Below, in pieces: positions 36,089-46,455 of a DNA stretch of 64,000 bases (positions within the stretch are counted from its first letter, which is position 1; every line of letters starts with the position of its first letter). Made by a program: the position numbers and the translations under genes. Location of the stretch: assembly GCA_025738555.1 (NCBI GenBank), contig JAOVFP010000011.1, forward strand, positions 186,001 through 250,000, given 5' to 3'. The DNA comes from Cyathus striatus. Its lineage: Eukaryota; Basidiomycota; Agaricomycetes; Agaricales; Nidulariaceae. The notes beneath the pieces are model-generated. The model searched no databases. It was given only the letters and a program-made list of their open reading frames with translations, and was not told the DNA's origin.

Positions 36089-36227
36089 TACCCTATTAAT
36101 AGGGTATCTACTCTATTCATATACCTATACCTCCCTGCTAGCCTAGCAGGGTGCGCGTAACACGTAACGATGCTGTCTCTGATATGCTTTCTGACACATC
36201 TGGCGCACTGAACAGCCTTCCGGCTGT
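36089..36227. repeat. Cluster of three short perfect hairpins
   Basis: TACCCTATTAATAGGGTA at 36089-36106 is a perfect palindrome. CCCTGCTA-GCC-TAGCAGGG lies at 36133-36151, and ACAGCC-TTCC-GGCTGT at 36212-36227, the last followed by TTTTTAC. The sequences differ from the GCAGGC hairpins, but the clustering recalls 13929-14164. Confidence 0.65.
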
Positions 36228-37245
36228 TTTTACTTATCATATTGACTGTTTCGTTACTGTGTCATCGGTTACCTTGTCTACTAAAGCAATGTTATTTGAA
36301 TCTAATAGCTGTCTACTTCGACAGTAACTACGAACTATTAGACTAGCTGACTATGAGGTTTCTTTCCTTTCCGCTCAGAACTCGTTCAATGCAGATTTGA
36401 GGATTGACACGGAGAAACATTCCTGCTGAGGCCTTGAGGTCTTAAGCATACATATTGTGTCCATTTATTTTCCTTAGAGATACGGTCTATTATAAGTGTA
36501 AATTCGAGGATGTAAATCCGGCCTCTTCTCATAAGTACCATGTACGTCTATCCGACAAATATTACCAAGAATATGTCATGGTTCGTTTACACTACCCTGT
36601 GACCCACATAAAGACTTCGTATGGCTTACGTTCAGATCGCAGCACTTTTCAAGTACTACGAACATACACGGCGGGGTATTTGCTGTCATGTAACGATCGA
36701 AAATGAACAGTAGTGGGTACTGTCATGTAGAAAAAGAGTCACGCATGTCACATGGAATTGAACAGTTCGTTGATTGATATCGAACAAAGCAAAGTTTGGA
36801 AGTAAGTCTGTAGATCATTAGATATTAAGAAATTTTATTTAAACATGACATTGAAATATTCAGCATGTAATAATAATATAGTAAGTAAAATTCAGCTGCA
36901 GTGTGAGTGCATATTCATTTTTTCTTTGTGCTGCACAACTGTGAAAAAAGAATGTCGACCAGAACTGTGAGCCACTGTAGAATATTACATAACCGACTTG
37001 TCTCACCTGAGAAGTTCGTGGTTCTGGTTTTCTTTGAAGTCTTTCAAGTCACGAGATATTTCTCTTTGTTCCTCTGTAGATATCGAACTAGTTCAAGTTA
37101 TCATGTTCTTTGTGACTACTTATTCTACATGACAGATCACACTACTGTTCAACACTCGATCATTACATGACAGCTAATACCCTGCCGTGATACCTATGCA
37201 GCTTATTTGGCTCGTTTATGCAGAGGACAAAATAAGGAGTTAAAT
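36228..37245. other. No gene seen
   Basis: AT-rich sequence with frames up to 87 codons (36907-37170) and no motif. It ends at the decayed tRNA. Confidence 0.35.
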
Positions 37246-37335
37246 AGCCCACATACAGGGTCGAACTCGCAGCTTTCAGATTGCCTAATCCAGTACGTAA
37301 GAGTCTGACACTCTATCCGATTGAGCTAGGCGGTC
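37246..37335 (-). tRNA. Decayed tRNA-Lys(CUU)-like gene with intron
   Basis: The reverse complement has the D-arm TAGCTCAATCGGATAGAG, an anticodon arm TCAGA..TCTGA with loop start CTCTTA (anticodon CTT) interrupted by a ~17-nt insert at the usual tRNA intron position, and the T-loop TTCGACC. The acceptor stem and T-stem each have mismatches (T-stem GCGAG faces CTGTA), unlike the intact relative at 43062. It is probably a tRNA pseudogene or a divergent tRNA. Confidence 0.55.
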
Positions 37336-38923
37336 GCTTATTGTAATTTCTCAGCTTGATTACTCGGATTTCAGCGTACTTACCCGTGATGTTTCCCTTG
37401 AATTGCTTCCGATAGATTAGACATTAGAAATGTTCGAGATCAGCTTTAGTTATACGTACCTAAATATCGCTCCTATTATACAAAGTTGTTAAGCCAAACC
37501 ATTTCATCGACCTAGCTAATCCGCAGCACGGGCGCTACGGATCTGTTGTTACGCCTGCTGTTACCATTCAGTTCCAATTATTTCGTTCAAAATTCTCTCA
37601 TATTCTTCGCTACCCTACTATAATTGTTAACATGCTACGGTTTGAACGTTGTGCAAGTTCCCTAACTACCATATTGTGGCTGATCGCCGATTGATTCAAC
37701 GGAGACTCAGTCAACAGTATCGAAGCGAAGATCCGTATGAGTTACTTTCACAGAAAAATCAATGCTCATTGCTGATCTTAGTTGCTAAGCATTATCAATG
37801 GCGGTGCATAGACTAACCTCGGGCCGTTACATCTTCGTTAAACTTGAGGCGCGTATTGCGTGAGTAAAATACATGTGGAACCTCTTCACCCTGCGTTGAT
37901 ATCCCTCAACAAATCACATGTATAATAATAGTTTCAACAAGTATATATATGCCTTTGATATGTCCTTGTCTTCCATCTTTTTTTATTACTTTCAATTATA
38001 TGGATGCCGCAGACACCAGTGTGCAGCTAACCAGACTACTTCGGTATACGCAACGTACGTGAATCAGTGCTTACTGTTATACTTTTATACCATACCTTAC
38101 ATAGTCATTGCCGCCTTGGTTACCATTTATGACCATCGTGAGCCATCCTCTGAATTAAGGTAGAACTCAAGTGTTAATTATTGGCGTGTTAAGTCTGCAC
38201 TGTAGATTACGAGGTGAGCACATGGTAGAATTAGTGCTAGTGGTACGAATTCACGATATTTCGCCACTAGATAAAATACATTTGGGTTCGACTTTTGTTA
38301 TATACAGCAAACTATTGCATATATTTATCAATGTTTTTAGAGCAAACCTTGGACAAGCTCCAAAATATCATTTGTTTTGGTGAGTACTATTTACGTATAA
38401 TAATATCTGTTTATGTTCTTAATGCTTTTACATGTTTAGACTCGCTATATAGGGGATTTATTCGTTATGTGGGTTCAATTCTAACCTTGGACATTATTGA
38501 TTTGTATACTAAGAGCTAAATTAACGTTAGTTCTGACTGGTATACCGGTAGGAGTCACACTTTCTTTAGTCTCCAGATGCTTTTAACTTACTACGTAGAG
38601 AATTTAGTATTCTTTTTCCCGTCTGTGATCAAGGATGTAGGTTAACGAATTTGTGACGCCTTTTGATATGATATCTGAACGGATATTTCTAGTCGTACGT
38701 ATTCTTTAATTATTCAAGTTCTCGTTCCTACTTGGTCTTTCAGGTGTACGTATACTTACTAAACCGATTGACTCTGTCATACACCTGCTTATCGTTCAAA
38801 TTTTCAGGTTTAGATGCACAACGTATATTGCCATGGGTAACACTTCTTCTGCTGTACCTTTCTCAATGTTCGTGCTTTCTGCTAGGCTTCAAATAGTTTT
38901 TACCTGGATTCTGTCATTCTCTA
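37336..38923. other. Possible 5' exons of the DUF6533-like gene
   Basis: Hydrophobic plus-strand frames (37918-38163, with YTIPYIVIAALVTIYDH; 38295-38519) resemble the N-terminal YDH-containing membrane segment of DUF6533 proteins, but stops and unclear splice sites prevent a model. The rest holds no gene. Confidence 0.3.
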
Positions 38924-39409
38924 GTGATCGTCTGCCATCGATTATCCGCTCTTTATAATAATAGCAGGCGGTTTGTCTGCTTATTATTTTTCCTATTTCT
39001 TCTACAAATACTGGGAGTGGCTGGTTCAGTTTTATACGAGGTGAGGCGATATACTGGTAAGTCATGTCCAAATTTTAACGCTTGTCAATCTGAAAGGTGG
39101 AAACTAGCATTTATAACAGAACTCGATGGGACGTATGCCTGCATAAAAGAAGCCAATGTCTCACTGTCACCGTGCTGGGTCATAATACTTGTCTTTGAGA
39201 CGATAGTGTTCTCACTAACAATTTGGAAGTTCGCATCCAATATTCAGCATATTCTTGGTGGGCATGGCAGAATGTACTATTTTACTAGGCTTATTGTAAT
39301 AGACAGTATGACCCACTACAGCATGTTGGTCTTTCGTTTCTCATTACTCTTCTTTGTCACAGAAACTAATCATAGTGATTATTTAACAGCGCTTTCATTT
39401 GCTTCTTAA
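38924..39409 (+). CDS. DUF6533-like multi-pass membrane protein, C-terminal part
   Basis: A 161-codon frame contains at least three hydrophobic segments (around residues 17-37, LLFFLFLLQILGVAGSVL; 84-103, WVIILVFETIVFSLTIW; and 128-150). The W-x(6)-FE pattern before the second segment and the DS-x-x-x-Y segment before the last are features I associate with Agaricomycete DUF6533 proteins, whose function is unknown and which are numerous in mushrooms. The N-terminal DUF6533 motif is not in this frame; candidates lie upstream at 37.9-38.5 kb. It could be a pseudogene fragment. Family call moderate, function unknown. Confidence 0.45.
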   Translation: MIVCHRLSALYNNSRRFVCLLFFLFLLQILGVAGSVLYEVRRYTGKSCPNFNACQSERWKLAFITELDGTYACIKEANVSLSPCWVIILVFETIVFSLTIWKFASNIQHILGGHGRMYYFTRLIVIDSMTHYSMLVFRFSLLFFVTETNHSDYLTALSFAS

Positions 39410-40209
39410 CGATTGGACTCATATGGACCATTAAGCCTGTACGTTTTAGAGCTCATACATTATGAGCCTTGCTTGAACATAATGAATGCATAGGGATTAT
39501 ATCGGCAAACTTTCGCTTGTTTCTTGCCCACCTTTTCAACTACGATAGGTTGTCGGCTTATCTTACATCTTTCGGAGGCGCATGAAAAGAATATTGATGG
39601 TCGTCGAGATGTTTGGTCATCGGACATACGAATTCTGCCATGAACATAGAAATAGTATATTGCCTGTTCTAGATAGTGCATAATGCTTGTGCTACATGAT
39701 TGCCTTAAGTTTGTCTACTCCTGCAGTCCAAGCCCTCTGACCTTATCGCTCTCAATCTGGGTCTGCATAAGCCTTATGTATGTAGGAAGGCTGGGTCTCG
39801 GATTCAGGCCGATGGCTTCGTGACACTGATATATGTCAATTTTTTGGGAAACAGTTTGTATTTTCATCGTGATCAATTAGTTGTACTAAGCCTCAACAAG
39901 TAGCTTTCTTTCAATTCTAACATAATTAGGGCTACTATTATTGGAATTGTACCTGTGTGGCAACGCAGATCGGTTCTTCCCAGGGTGGAATTTTAAATCG
40001 TTGAACTCTAGTGATGCAATGTGTAAAGGTGACGGGATAATATTCACGATTAACCTGTAAGACGGAAATTAAATGGTCCTGGAGATAAGTACCGAGAAGA
40101 AAGGGACAGAATGTAAGGTATGAGTAGGAAGGACGGAGTGAGAACGAGATGTAAAAGAAAATAGGGAAGAAAAATCAGAACGGCATATGGATTATTACCG
40201 AGGAAGCTA
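39410..40209. other. No gene; presumed body of hairpin-ended repeat at its right end
   Basis: There is no coding frame of note. The part nearest 40210 is expected to belong to the repeat ending at 40275, but its left boundary cannot be located. Confidence 0.3.
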
Positions 40210-40275
40210 TCACGTGATTTCGAGAACAAAACTTGAAGAATGTCAATTTTTATAGTGCAGGCGAATCGCCTGCTC
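40210..40275 (+). repeat. Hairpin terminus of dispersed repeat, copy 5
   Basis: TATAGTGCAGGCGA and ATCGCCTGCTC (40251-40275) form the terminal hairpin. The preceding 40 bp, from TCACGTGA, match the reverse complement of 31484-31525. The body lies to the left. The NACHT gene on the right breaks off 13 bp away. Confidence 0.75.
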
Positions 40276-40288
40276 CAAAATAAGAGAC

Positions 40289-41497
40289 CTAGTATGGACA
40301 CGGTGGTACATATATCGAATATACGTCCGTCAAAACCTGACGAAGTTCTGCAGTCGAAAGTTTTCCCAAGAAGGAAAACACGAATTCCTGTAAATATGGA
40401 AGATCGGTGTTGAAAAGGGTGTTTATCATGCAATAGTGATATGGACGGGAAATAGTATCCGGGGTAATAATGTTAAGTATGTGATCTTTTCCCATAACAG
40501 TAACGAAATTGCTGCAGGCAGAAAACGGAGATGCTGGCTCTCCCCGAATCGGTATTGTCAGCATGAGCTCCATTTGCCGTTGAGGTGCACGATCATCTAA
40601 ATCAATGAACTTAACTAGAAGAGAGGGATAAATGAACCCCCCCGGTGATCGATTGAGCAATGCAGTGACGTCCTCTTCCCGCGGCCAATCTGTCATTAAT
40701 TCGCGTTCTTCGCGGATCCGAATGAGCTCGCTCCGAAGATATCGTATAATGTCTTGTACGAATGTCGGATCCTCTGTGAGCGATAGTATGCTATTGTTCT
40801 CTCTATCGTTGTTGACAATACTTCTTAGCCGTGGTTGAAGTCGCGTTGTGATCAAGAAGCGAAGAGGAAGGGCGTTATTCGTCACGGCATTGCAGATTGT
40901 CCTCAGAATCATCGTTCTCTCCTCCCTGGTTTTACATTCGTTAAGGCCGTCGATAACGACTAGATGAGGGGCACTTGACATTCCCAGTTCAGTGACGGCT
41001 TTGATGATAGGTTTAACGAGAAGAACATCAACCTGGTCTTCAAAAGACGCAGCGAAAATATCTGGACGATATTCAGATATGCTTTGTTCCATGAACTCTT
41101 CGATATCAGGAATCATCGCCACAATTTGTGCTGCAATTGTCGCGATTAGAGATGTGGGTGTAGATGTGCTCTCCGACCTCCAGGAAAAGAAATAGCTAGC
41201 AAGAAGTTGGCGAGGTCCAGTTTTGGATCTAGCGTATAATTCGCAGATTTTCTGTGCAATGGCAGATTTCCCTAACCCCAAGGATCCTTCGAGAAGTAGT
41301 ACCGATCCGTTCCTATTTTCTGTAACCCACTTTCCTATATTCTGGATAACATCGACCCGTGTGTCGGGATGGCACTGAGGGAGCGGATATCGGACCTTTG
41401 AGTTGTGCAAATTAGTAACAGCGACATGTTCTTTAAGTCGCAGAAGGCCTGATGCAAAGAAATTCATTAGTAAATGGTCATATTTTGCAACACCCAA
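40289..41497 (-). CDS. NACHT-domain NTPase, C-terminally truncated
   Basis: A 402-codon frame with the NACHT P-loop ATPase layout seen in large mushroom families: lead-in VRYPLPQCHPDTR (residues 35-47), Walker A GSLGLGKS (71-78), FFSWR (103-107), Walker B HLVVIDGLNEC (178-188) and the sensor-like LPLRFLITTR (210-219). Fungal NACHT proteins are STAND-type NTPases linked to non-self recognition and programmed cell death; a C-terminal repeat or WD40 domain would normally follow and is missing. The frame ends just before the hairpin terminus at 40275, so the 3' part was probably lost by insertion. The first ATG in frame is at 41467; upstream exons with an N-terminal effector may exist but were not found. 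Confidence 0.8.
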   Translation of the reverse strand: MGVAKYDHLLMNFFASGLLRLKEHVAVTNLHNSKVRYPLPQCHPDTRVDVIQNIGKWVTENRNGSVLLLEGSLGLGKSAIAQKICELYARSKTGPRQLLASYFFSWRSESTSTPTSLIATIAAQIVAMIPDIEEFMEQSISEYRPDIFAASFEDQVDVLLVKPIIKAVTELGMSSAPHLVVIDGLNECKTREERTMILRTICNAVTNNALPLRFLITTRLQPRLRSIVNNDRENNSILSLTEDPTFVQDIIRYLRSELIRIREERELMTDWPREEDVTALLNRSPGGFIYPSLLVKFIDLDDRAPQRQMELMLTIPIRGEPASPFSACSNFVTVMGKDHILNIITPDTISRPYHYCMINTLFNTDLPYLQEFVFSFLGKLSTAELRQVLTDVYSIYVPPCPY

Positions 41498-42691
41498 TAA
41501 AACAAACCTGGAAATTTGTCGACGGGTAAACTCGTGGAGTTGTCATAAAAATTTCCAGATATAACCGCGTTAGTTAATCCGTGAAAGAAAGGCATGAAAG
41601 GCTATATTCCTGTTTTGAATGAACATCAGGTATTGTATGAGCATATAGCGAAATAATCTGACCTTATTGTTGTTGGTTACAGTAGTACGTGGGGACTCTG
41701 AGGATTGATCTTTTCTAAACTATTAAGTATGCTCAAGCCACGAATGCTTGTTACGAATTTGAAACTGCTGTTATGACTTTAACGCCTTTAATTAGCGCTA
41801 GACTGTTGATCATTTAATCATATGATACGCCACTCCCCGTTAACAGCCATTGAGCCCAGTGGCAGAAGACACATAAACGATGTGTTGTAATAGGAATAAG
41901 GACAGGCATGAGAGCGTGATTGTTAAGACGACGGTTCGAAAGGATATACTATCGCAACAATGAAAAACCACTTCAGCGTAAAGAAAGACGTAGCACACTC
42001 ATGAGGTAGTGCTAAACGCCTCATGTTATGATGAAATATATTGAGGACCGTCCGGGCATTGCCAACGCAACGTCGGGGAGCTAATTATGGTACAAGTGTG
42101 GGCCAAATCCATGTATAAGGCATTGGTCTAATTGAGGACAATGCAAATCTATTTATTTCCGATCAGTTCCTATCCCCTTAATATATAAGAAACAATCGCT
42201 ACTAGTCAATATAAGTCGACACTCTTCAGTCAGGGTACATAGTTGAAGCAATAACTGCGAGGGTGCGTAATAATTCTCATGAGAAATGAGTTTCAAGCGT
42301 ATCATATCACAATGAACCATTGCGCGAACTCAACGCGAACCTCACGTTACTCCCACCGCTGAAATTTGCAGGCTAAAGCGAAACCGGGGCAGGGCACATT
42401 CCCACTGTCACTCACTTGTCAATGTCAGATAAGCCGACGCGCGAAGAGCGCGGAAATAAATATATCCGCATTTCATTCACACAATGAACTTTTTACCATT
42501 GTTTCGTGGGCGCCGTACGTACTGGCACTATAATTAACACCCCATCCATTCAATATATCAGGAAATAATCCCTGATGTGGATATGTACTACGTGCTATCG
42601 GCGGAGACGGGGATCAGAAAGAATCAGATTCAACTTGAAGGTATGTAGGTAGCAACGTAGAGCTATCTGCCAATGATGTTGCATCAACGAA
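41498..42691. other. No gene; upstream of NACHT gene
   Basis: There is no coding frame of note and no recognisable repeats. It may contain the missing N-terminal exon and promoter of the NACHT gene. Confidence 0.3.
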
Positions 42692-43006
42692 TCAACGAAC
42701 TAAAGTTCTAAGCGGGACGATGGGAATGACATTGATATTGACGGGATGAACGGAGTAAGGAAAATGGCTGGGGACACTCCGCGAGGGGTGGGTAATTATA
42801 GCGAGGGGAGTGGATTGTTGATGGTTCCGGGGTAGATACAGTACAGTAAGTAAGTTTGCGGGGCGATCATAGTCAGAGGAATCATCAACATATGCACTAA
42901 AAATAAACCCTTCGCCGAAGGTTCTTGGAGACGAAGGCCGAGAGCTCAAACAATTGAGAGCGGAACAATCGACCGAAGGGAGATTTACTTGGGAACAAAT
43001 TGACAC
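42692..43006 (-). CDS. Hypothetical 104-codon ORF
   Basis: One open frame with coding-like composition (FGEGFIFSAYVDDSSDYDRP). I see no signal peptide, membrane segment or known motif. It ends close to the tRNA-Lys gene. It may be a chance ORF. Confidence 0.2.
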   Translation of the reverse strand: MSICSQVNLPSVDCSALNCLSSRPSSPRTFGEGFIFSAYVDDSSDYDRPANLLTVLYLPRNHQQSTPLAIITHPSRSVPSHFPYSVHPVNINVIPIVPLRTLVR

Positions 43007-43061
43007 ATTATGATCTTTACCAATTGCTGGGAAGGTGTCTCAACAACAGAACGATGCAACA

Positions 43062-43164
43062 GCCCGCGTAGCTCAATCGGATAGAGCGTCAGACTTTTAT
43101 AACTGTTCGATTCATCCTACGCGTGCAAATCTGAAGGCTGCGAGTTCGACCCTCGCCGTGGGCT
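43062..43164 (+). tRNA. tRNA-Lys(UUU) with intron
   Basis: Acceptor GCCCGCG pairs with CGTGGGC (one G-U). The D-arm is GCTCAATCGGATAGAGC. The anticodon stem TCAGA/TCTGA has loop CTTTTA..A (anticodon TTT), split one base 3' of the anticodon by a ~29-nt intron. The T-arm is GCGAG-TTCGACC-CTCGC. A T-rich Pol III stop (ATTATTTTTGCTATTTTT) follows. It inserts lysine at AAA/AAG codons. It is about 510 bp from the convergent MADS-box gene. Well supported. Confidence 0.9.
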
Positions 43165-43674
43165 AGTTTATTATTTTTGCTATTTTTGAAAATCGCCCCC
43201 ACCAGCTAAAGAAACATCTATGAAACTCCTACACTCTAATGTAACGCAACACATCCACTCCAATTCATCTTGCATTCCATTACGAAAGCTCTACAAAGCA
43301 AAAAAAAAAAAAAAAGGATACACTGAGATAGTCGTAAAAGGTAACCGTGAAGAAAAACAGCCAAAATGTGTAAGTAGTAACTTTTCAAAAGCAAACAGTG
43401 TATGAAAAGGAAAAAGCGGAAAGACTAAGTCGATACAGTTAAAACACATCTCAGGAACGCAGTAACACAAGGGGGGGGGAATAGGAAACAGCGATAGAAG
43501 AAGGCAGGGGGTCAGTCCGGTATTTACACTATTAAAAAAGGCCGAAATGGGGAAATCCACTTCTAAATACTACGATGATTGCATGCATGCAAAGGTGGAA
43601 TTCCAACCAATCCAATCCATCCAGGCCCACAAAGTCAAGTCAGTTCATGCACGAAGCATTGACATCTGAGGGAG
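43165..43674. other. Intergenic, 3' side of MADS-box gene
   Basis: Contains an A16-like homopolymer (about 43301-43316) and a G9 run near 43471. It presumably includes the 3' UTR of the MADS gene. No gene seen. Confidence 0.4.
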
Positions 43675-46455
43675 TCACGTCTCCCCTTTCATATCCTTAT
43701 CTTCCCCCCGCCCATTCACCTCAGCACCACCGGGATTACTACTCCCCGCATCAGACCCAACGCGCGATCGTTTCCCCGGGCCTCCCGTACTGCTTCGCTC
43801 ACTCCCAGGCCTCTCACCCGGTGCAAAAATATCGGCATCAGGCCCACCGCGCTCCCACGACATCGCTTCTCTCTGTTGAGCAGACGATGACGAAGAGTTA
43901 TTTGGGTTCCCAGAGAGAAAGTCGAGCCAGTGCGAGGAGTCGGGTGGTGGTTGGGCAGATTGCGGCGTTGAAGGTACTATTGGTTATCGTCAGCACTCAA
44001 CGAACAATGAAAAGGAAGGAAGGAAGGAACTAACCAGGCGGCGGCCCACCCGTTCCACCATGAACAGGCCAATCAATCCCAAACTCGCCACCAGGCCCAC
44101 CACCGGGGGGCTGAGGCGGTCTCCCCTCACCCGCCCCACCCAAAAACGCAGCAAAAATATCATCATTGCCCCCCGCACCAGAACCAGGCCCACCACCCCC
44201 AGCCCGACTCCCACTCCTAACCATCCCCCCAGCATACACACCACCAAAGCCGGACCCGGACCTCCCAGGCGGAGCAGGATACCCATTCCTCGTATCCGAC
44301 GTCAAGCGCGTATGGCTCGCTGGCGGGGAGGAGAAGTCGGACGACGACGAGAGCGGCATGAAAGACGGTGCGGGCGGGGTATTACTGTGCCCGCCGTGTC
44401 CATGTCCGCCTCCCATCGGACCACCCGAATTTCCCGGTCCAGAATAATACGAACTGTATCCCCCTCCGCCACCGCCGCCTCCTCCAGCCCCGCCGAAGCC
44501 TCTACTAAACTGTGAAGAGTAGTATTGCTCGTCTGAGGGACTGCGGGAGGGGTGGGTAGGGTGCAGGGTGCCAATCCGGGGCTTTTTAACTTGGTGTGGG
44601 GGGATATGGTGCGAGGATCGGAGGGAGCTTACGCGGTCGCTTGAGATTGGGAGGGTTGTACTTGATGCTGTGCTTGGGAGGTTGAGGTTTAGTGGTGGTT
44701 GAGGGAGGGACATGCTGTTGCGTGATGGGATGTATGATAACTGTGGAAAGGAGGTTAGTTGGTGTTTGAACGTAGGGAGACAGAGGAAAAGATGATGTAG
44801 ACTCTGCTAGGATAGCCAACAAAGGACGTGACATGAACAAAAGAACAAGAGGTGCATAAGCCCCAGTGCCAAAGGCGAACCACGAACCAGCACACCTAAA
44901 ACATCAACGCTTGAGCCCAGTGTGGTCACTCATCTGGGTCGCATACAAGGATATATGCGTCGAGCCAAATCGCATGCGCCCCTCTGAGCCGCATACATGG
45001 ATATATGCGTACCCAACCAGAACCAGAACAGCAAGCCAAAGTGATAGGAACAATGGAGCTGCAGGCGAGCGCCAAATGCGAACCACACGCAGGCACGCAT
45101 ACACCCCGTAACCCCCCAAAGCCACCCATCCAAGGCTGACCCGCATACATGGAGTCAACATGACAATAAACCAGAAGCCAAAGGTATCATATCCACATCT
45201 ACCCACCCCCCGCACCACCCCCAGCACGTATACATTCCACACCAGGCGCTCGCCTCGCCTCACCGCAGCACAATAGTCATTCCACCTCAAATGAGATGGC
45301 ATGTCCACACAGCATTTCCCAAGATGCAGAGTACAGCCACCCCCAACTCGACGAGGATAGGTGGCTACATCGCACGAAGATGCCGCGGAGCAGAATATGA
45401 ACCAAGTGTAGTGGAGTTCGCCGTCCTTCCTGACGCCTGAGTCTACCTGAGCTGTACCCTGAGGCGGCGGACCAGGGTAGAGGGTGGAGGGTAGAGAAAG
45501 AACCCTAGTACGTGGCATACACCAGGGGTGGGTATATGCAGGGCTTGCAGTCGAGGCAGTCGACGACAAGCCAGAACGAAACAAGAAATGAAAAAAGAAA
45601 GACGAAAAAGACACCCACTTCATCCGGCATACCAATATCCCCATGGGTAGGCTTCAACTTGCCCGCATCGCTCCCCCTACCCCTCTTCCTCGACGCACCG
45701 ACATCGTCATCGTCATCGTCATCATCGTCCCCATCGCCATCGTCCAACTTGCCCGCGGCGTTGCCAGAAAAGTCGCCAGGACCACGGGTGTCTTTTTCAC
45801 CTTCATGCTGTGATCCATCGATAACGTCAGTCAAGGGGGAAGGGGGGGTGAGAGAGGGACGCACACGAAGATGCCTCTGAACAATATCATGGATATCAGT
45901 AGAGCAGTACTGGTACAACTTCAAATGATGGCCAGGCCGTTCCTCTAAATCGATAAAAATAGATCAAGTAAACAACAAGCTCTACTTGGCGGGGCGGGGA
46001 GGAGAAGGAGAGGGTGGGACTAACCAAAGATGATGACAGCAACATCGACGCTGCAGAGGACACCGAGCTCATACGCCTTTTTGAAGAGGCCATTCTTTCG
46101 CTGGGGGAGAGGGGGAGTAAGCGAGGGTTATAAAAAAAAATAGCAACGGATGAAGATAGGTTATGTGCATGCCAAGCCAAATGCGCACAAAAATAGCGCA
46201 TTTTCGAGGTGGGTTATTTGTGTATTTGGGCTGGGGGAGGTGCTTACTTTGAGAAATGTGACGGAGCGGTTGCGCTCGTGCTGTAGGGAAGAGAGTGTGG
46301 TGTGTAGGGCGTGGGGCGAAGGAGGGGAGGGGAGAGACAGCAGTGAATGGGGGTGAGGCGAGGAGAAAAGAAGGGAAGAGGGTTATTCTCGTCACAACCC
46401 AAGATAGCAGGGAACATACAGTTATAGGCTGGATCTCAATCTTTCTTCGTCCCAT
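43675..46455 (-). CDS. RLM1: MEF2-type MADS-box transcription factor (RLM1/SMP1 class)
   Basis: Exons on the minus strand: 46455-46420 ([12 protein letters not shown]), 46280-46248 ([11 protein letters not shown]), 46100-46025 ([20 protein letters not shown]), 45944-45865 ([20 protein letters not shown]), 45807-45619, 44740-44035 and 43976-43675, all with GT..AG and matching phases. Together the first four give a complete MADS domain and MEF2 extension. MEF2-type factors bind A/T-rich CTA(A/T)4TAG sites as dimers; yeast Rlm1 acts below the cell-wall-integrity MAP kinase, which is the likely role here. The rest is low-complexity: a run of Asp ([14 protein letters not shown]), a Gly run, Ser/Pro-rich activation-type sequence and a KRSR basic patch near the C-terminus. 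One or more small exons may lie in 45618-44741. Without them the protein is about 473 residues. It looks intact. Confidence 0.9.

Noticed and set aside
36212..36233. Hairpin plus T run as a bacterial-type terminator
   Set aside because: The DNA is eukaryotic and there is no gene upstream; listed only as a hairpin.
9348..40275. Calling the hairpin-ended repeats classic Helitrons
   Set aside because: The CTRR ending and a TC start were not found and no Rep/helicase gene is present, so only the architectural resemblance is reported.
44060..44515. 151-codon plus-strand frame rich in Arg, Pro and Thr
   Set aside because: It is antisense to the Gly/Ser/Pro-rich exon of the MADS-box gene and a product of its GC-rich composition.
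44904..45644. 246-codon minus-strand frame
   Set aside because: It lies within the long intron region of the MADS-box gene, reads through confirmed splice sites and has no motif.
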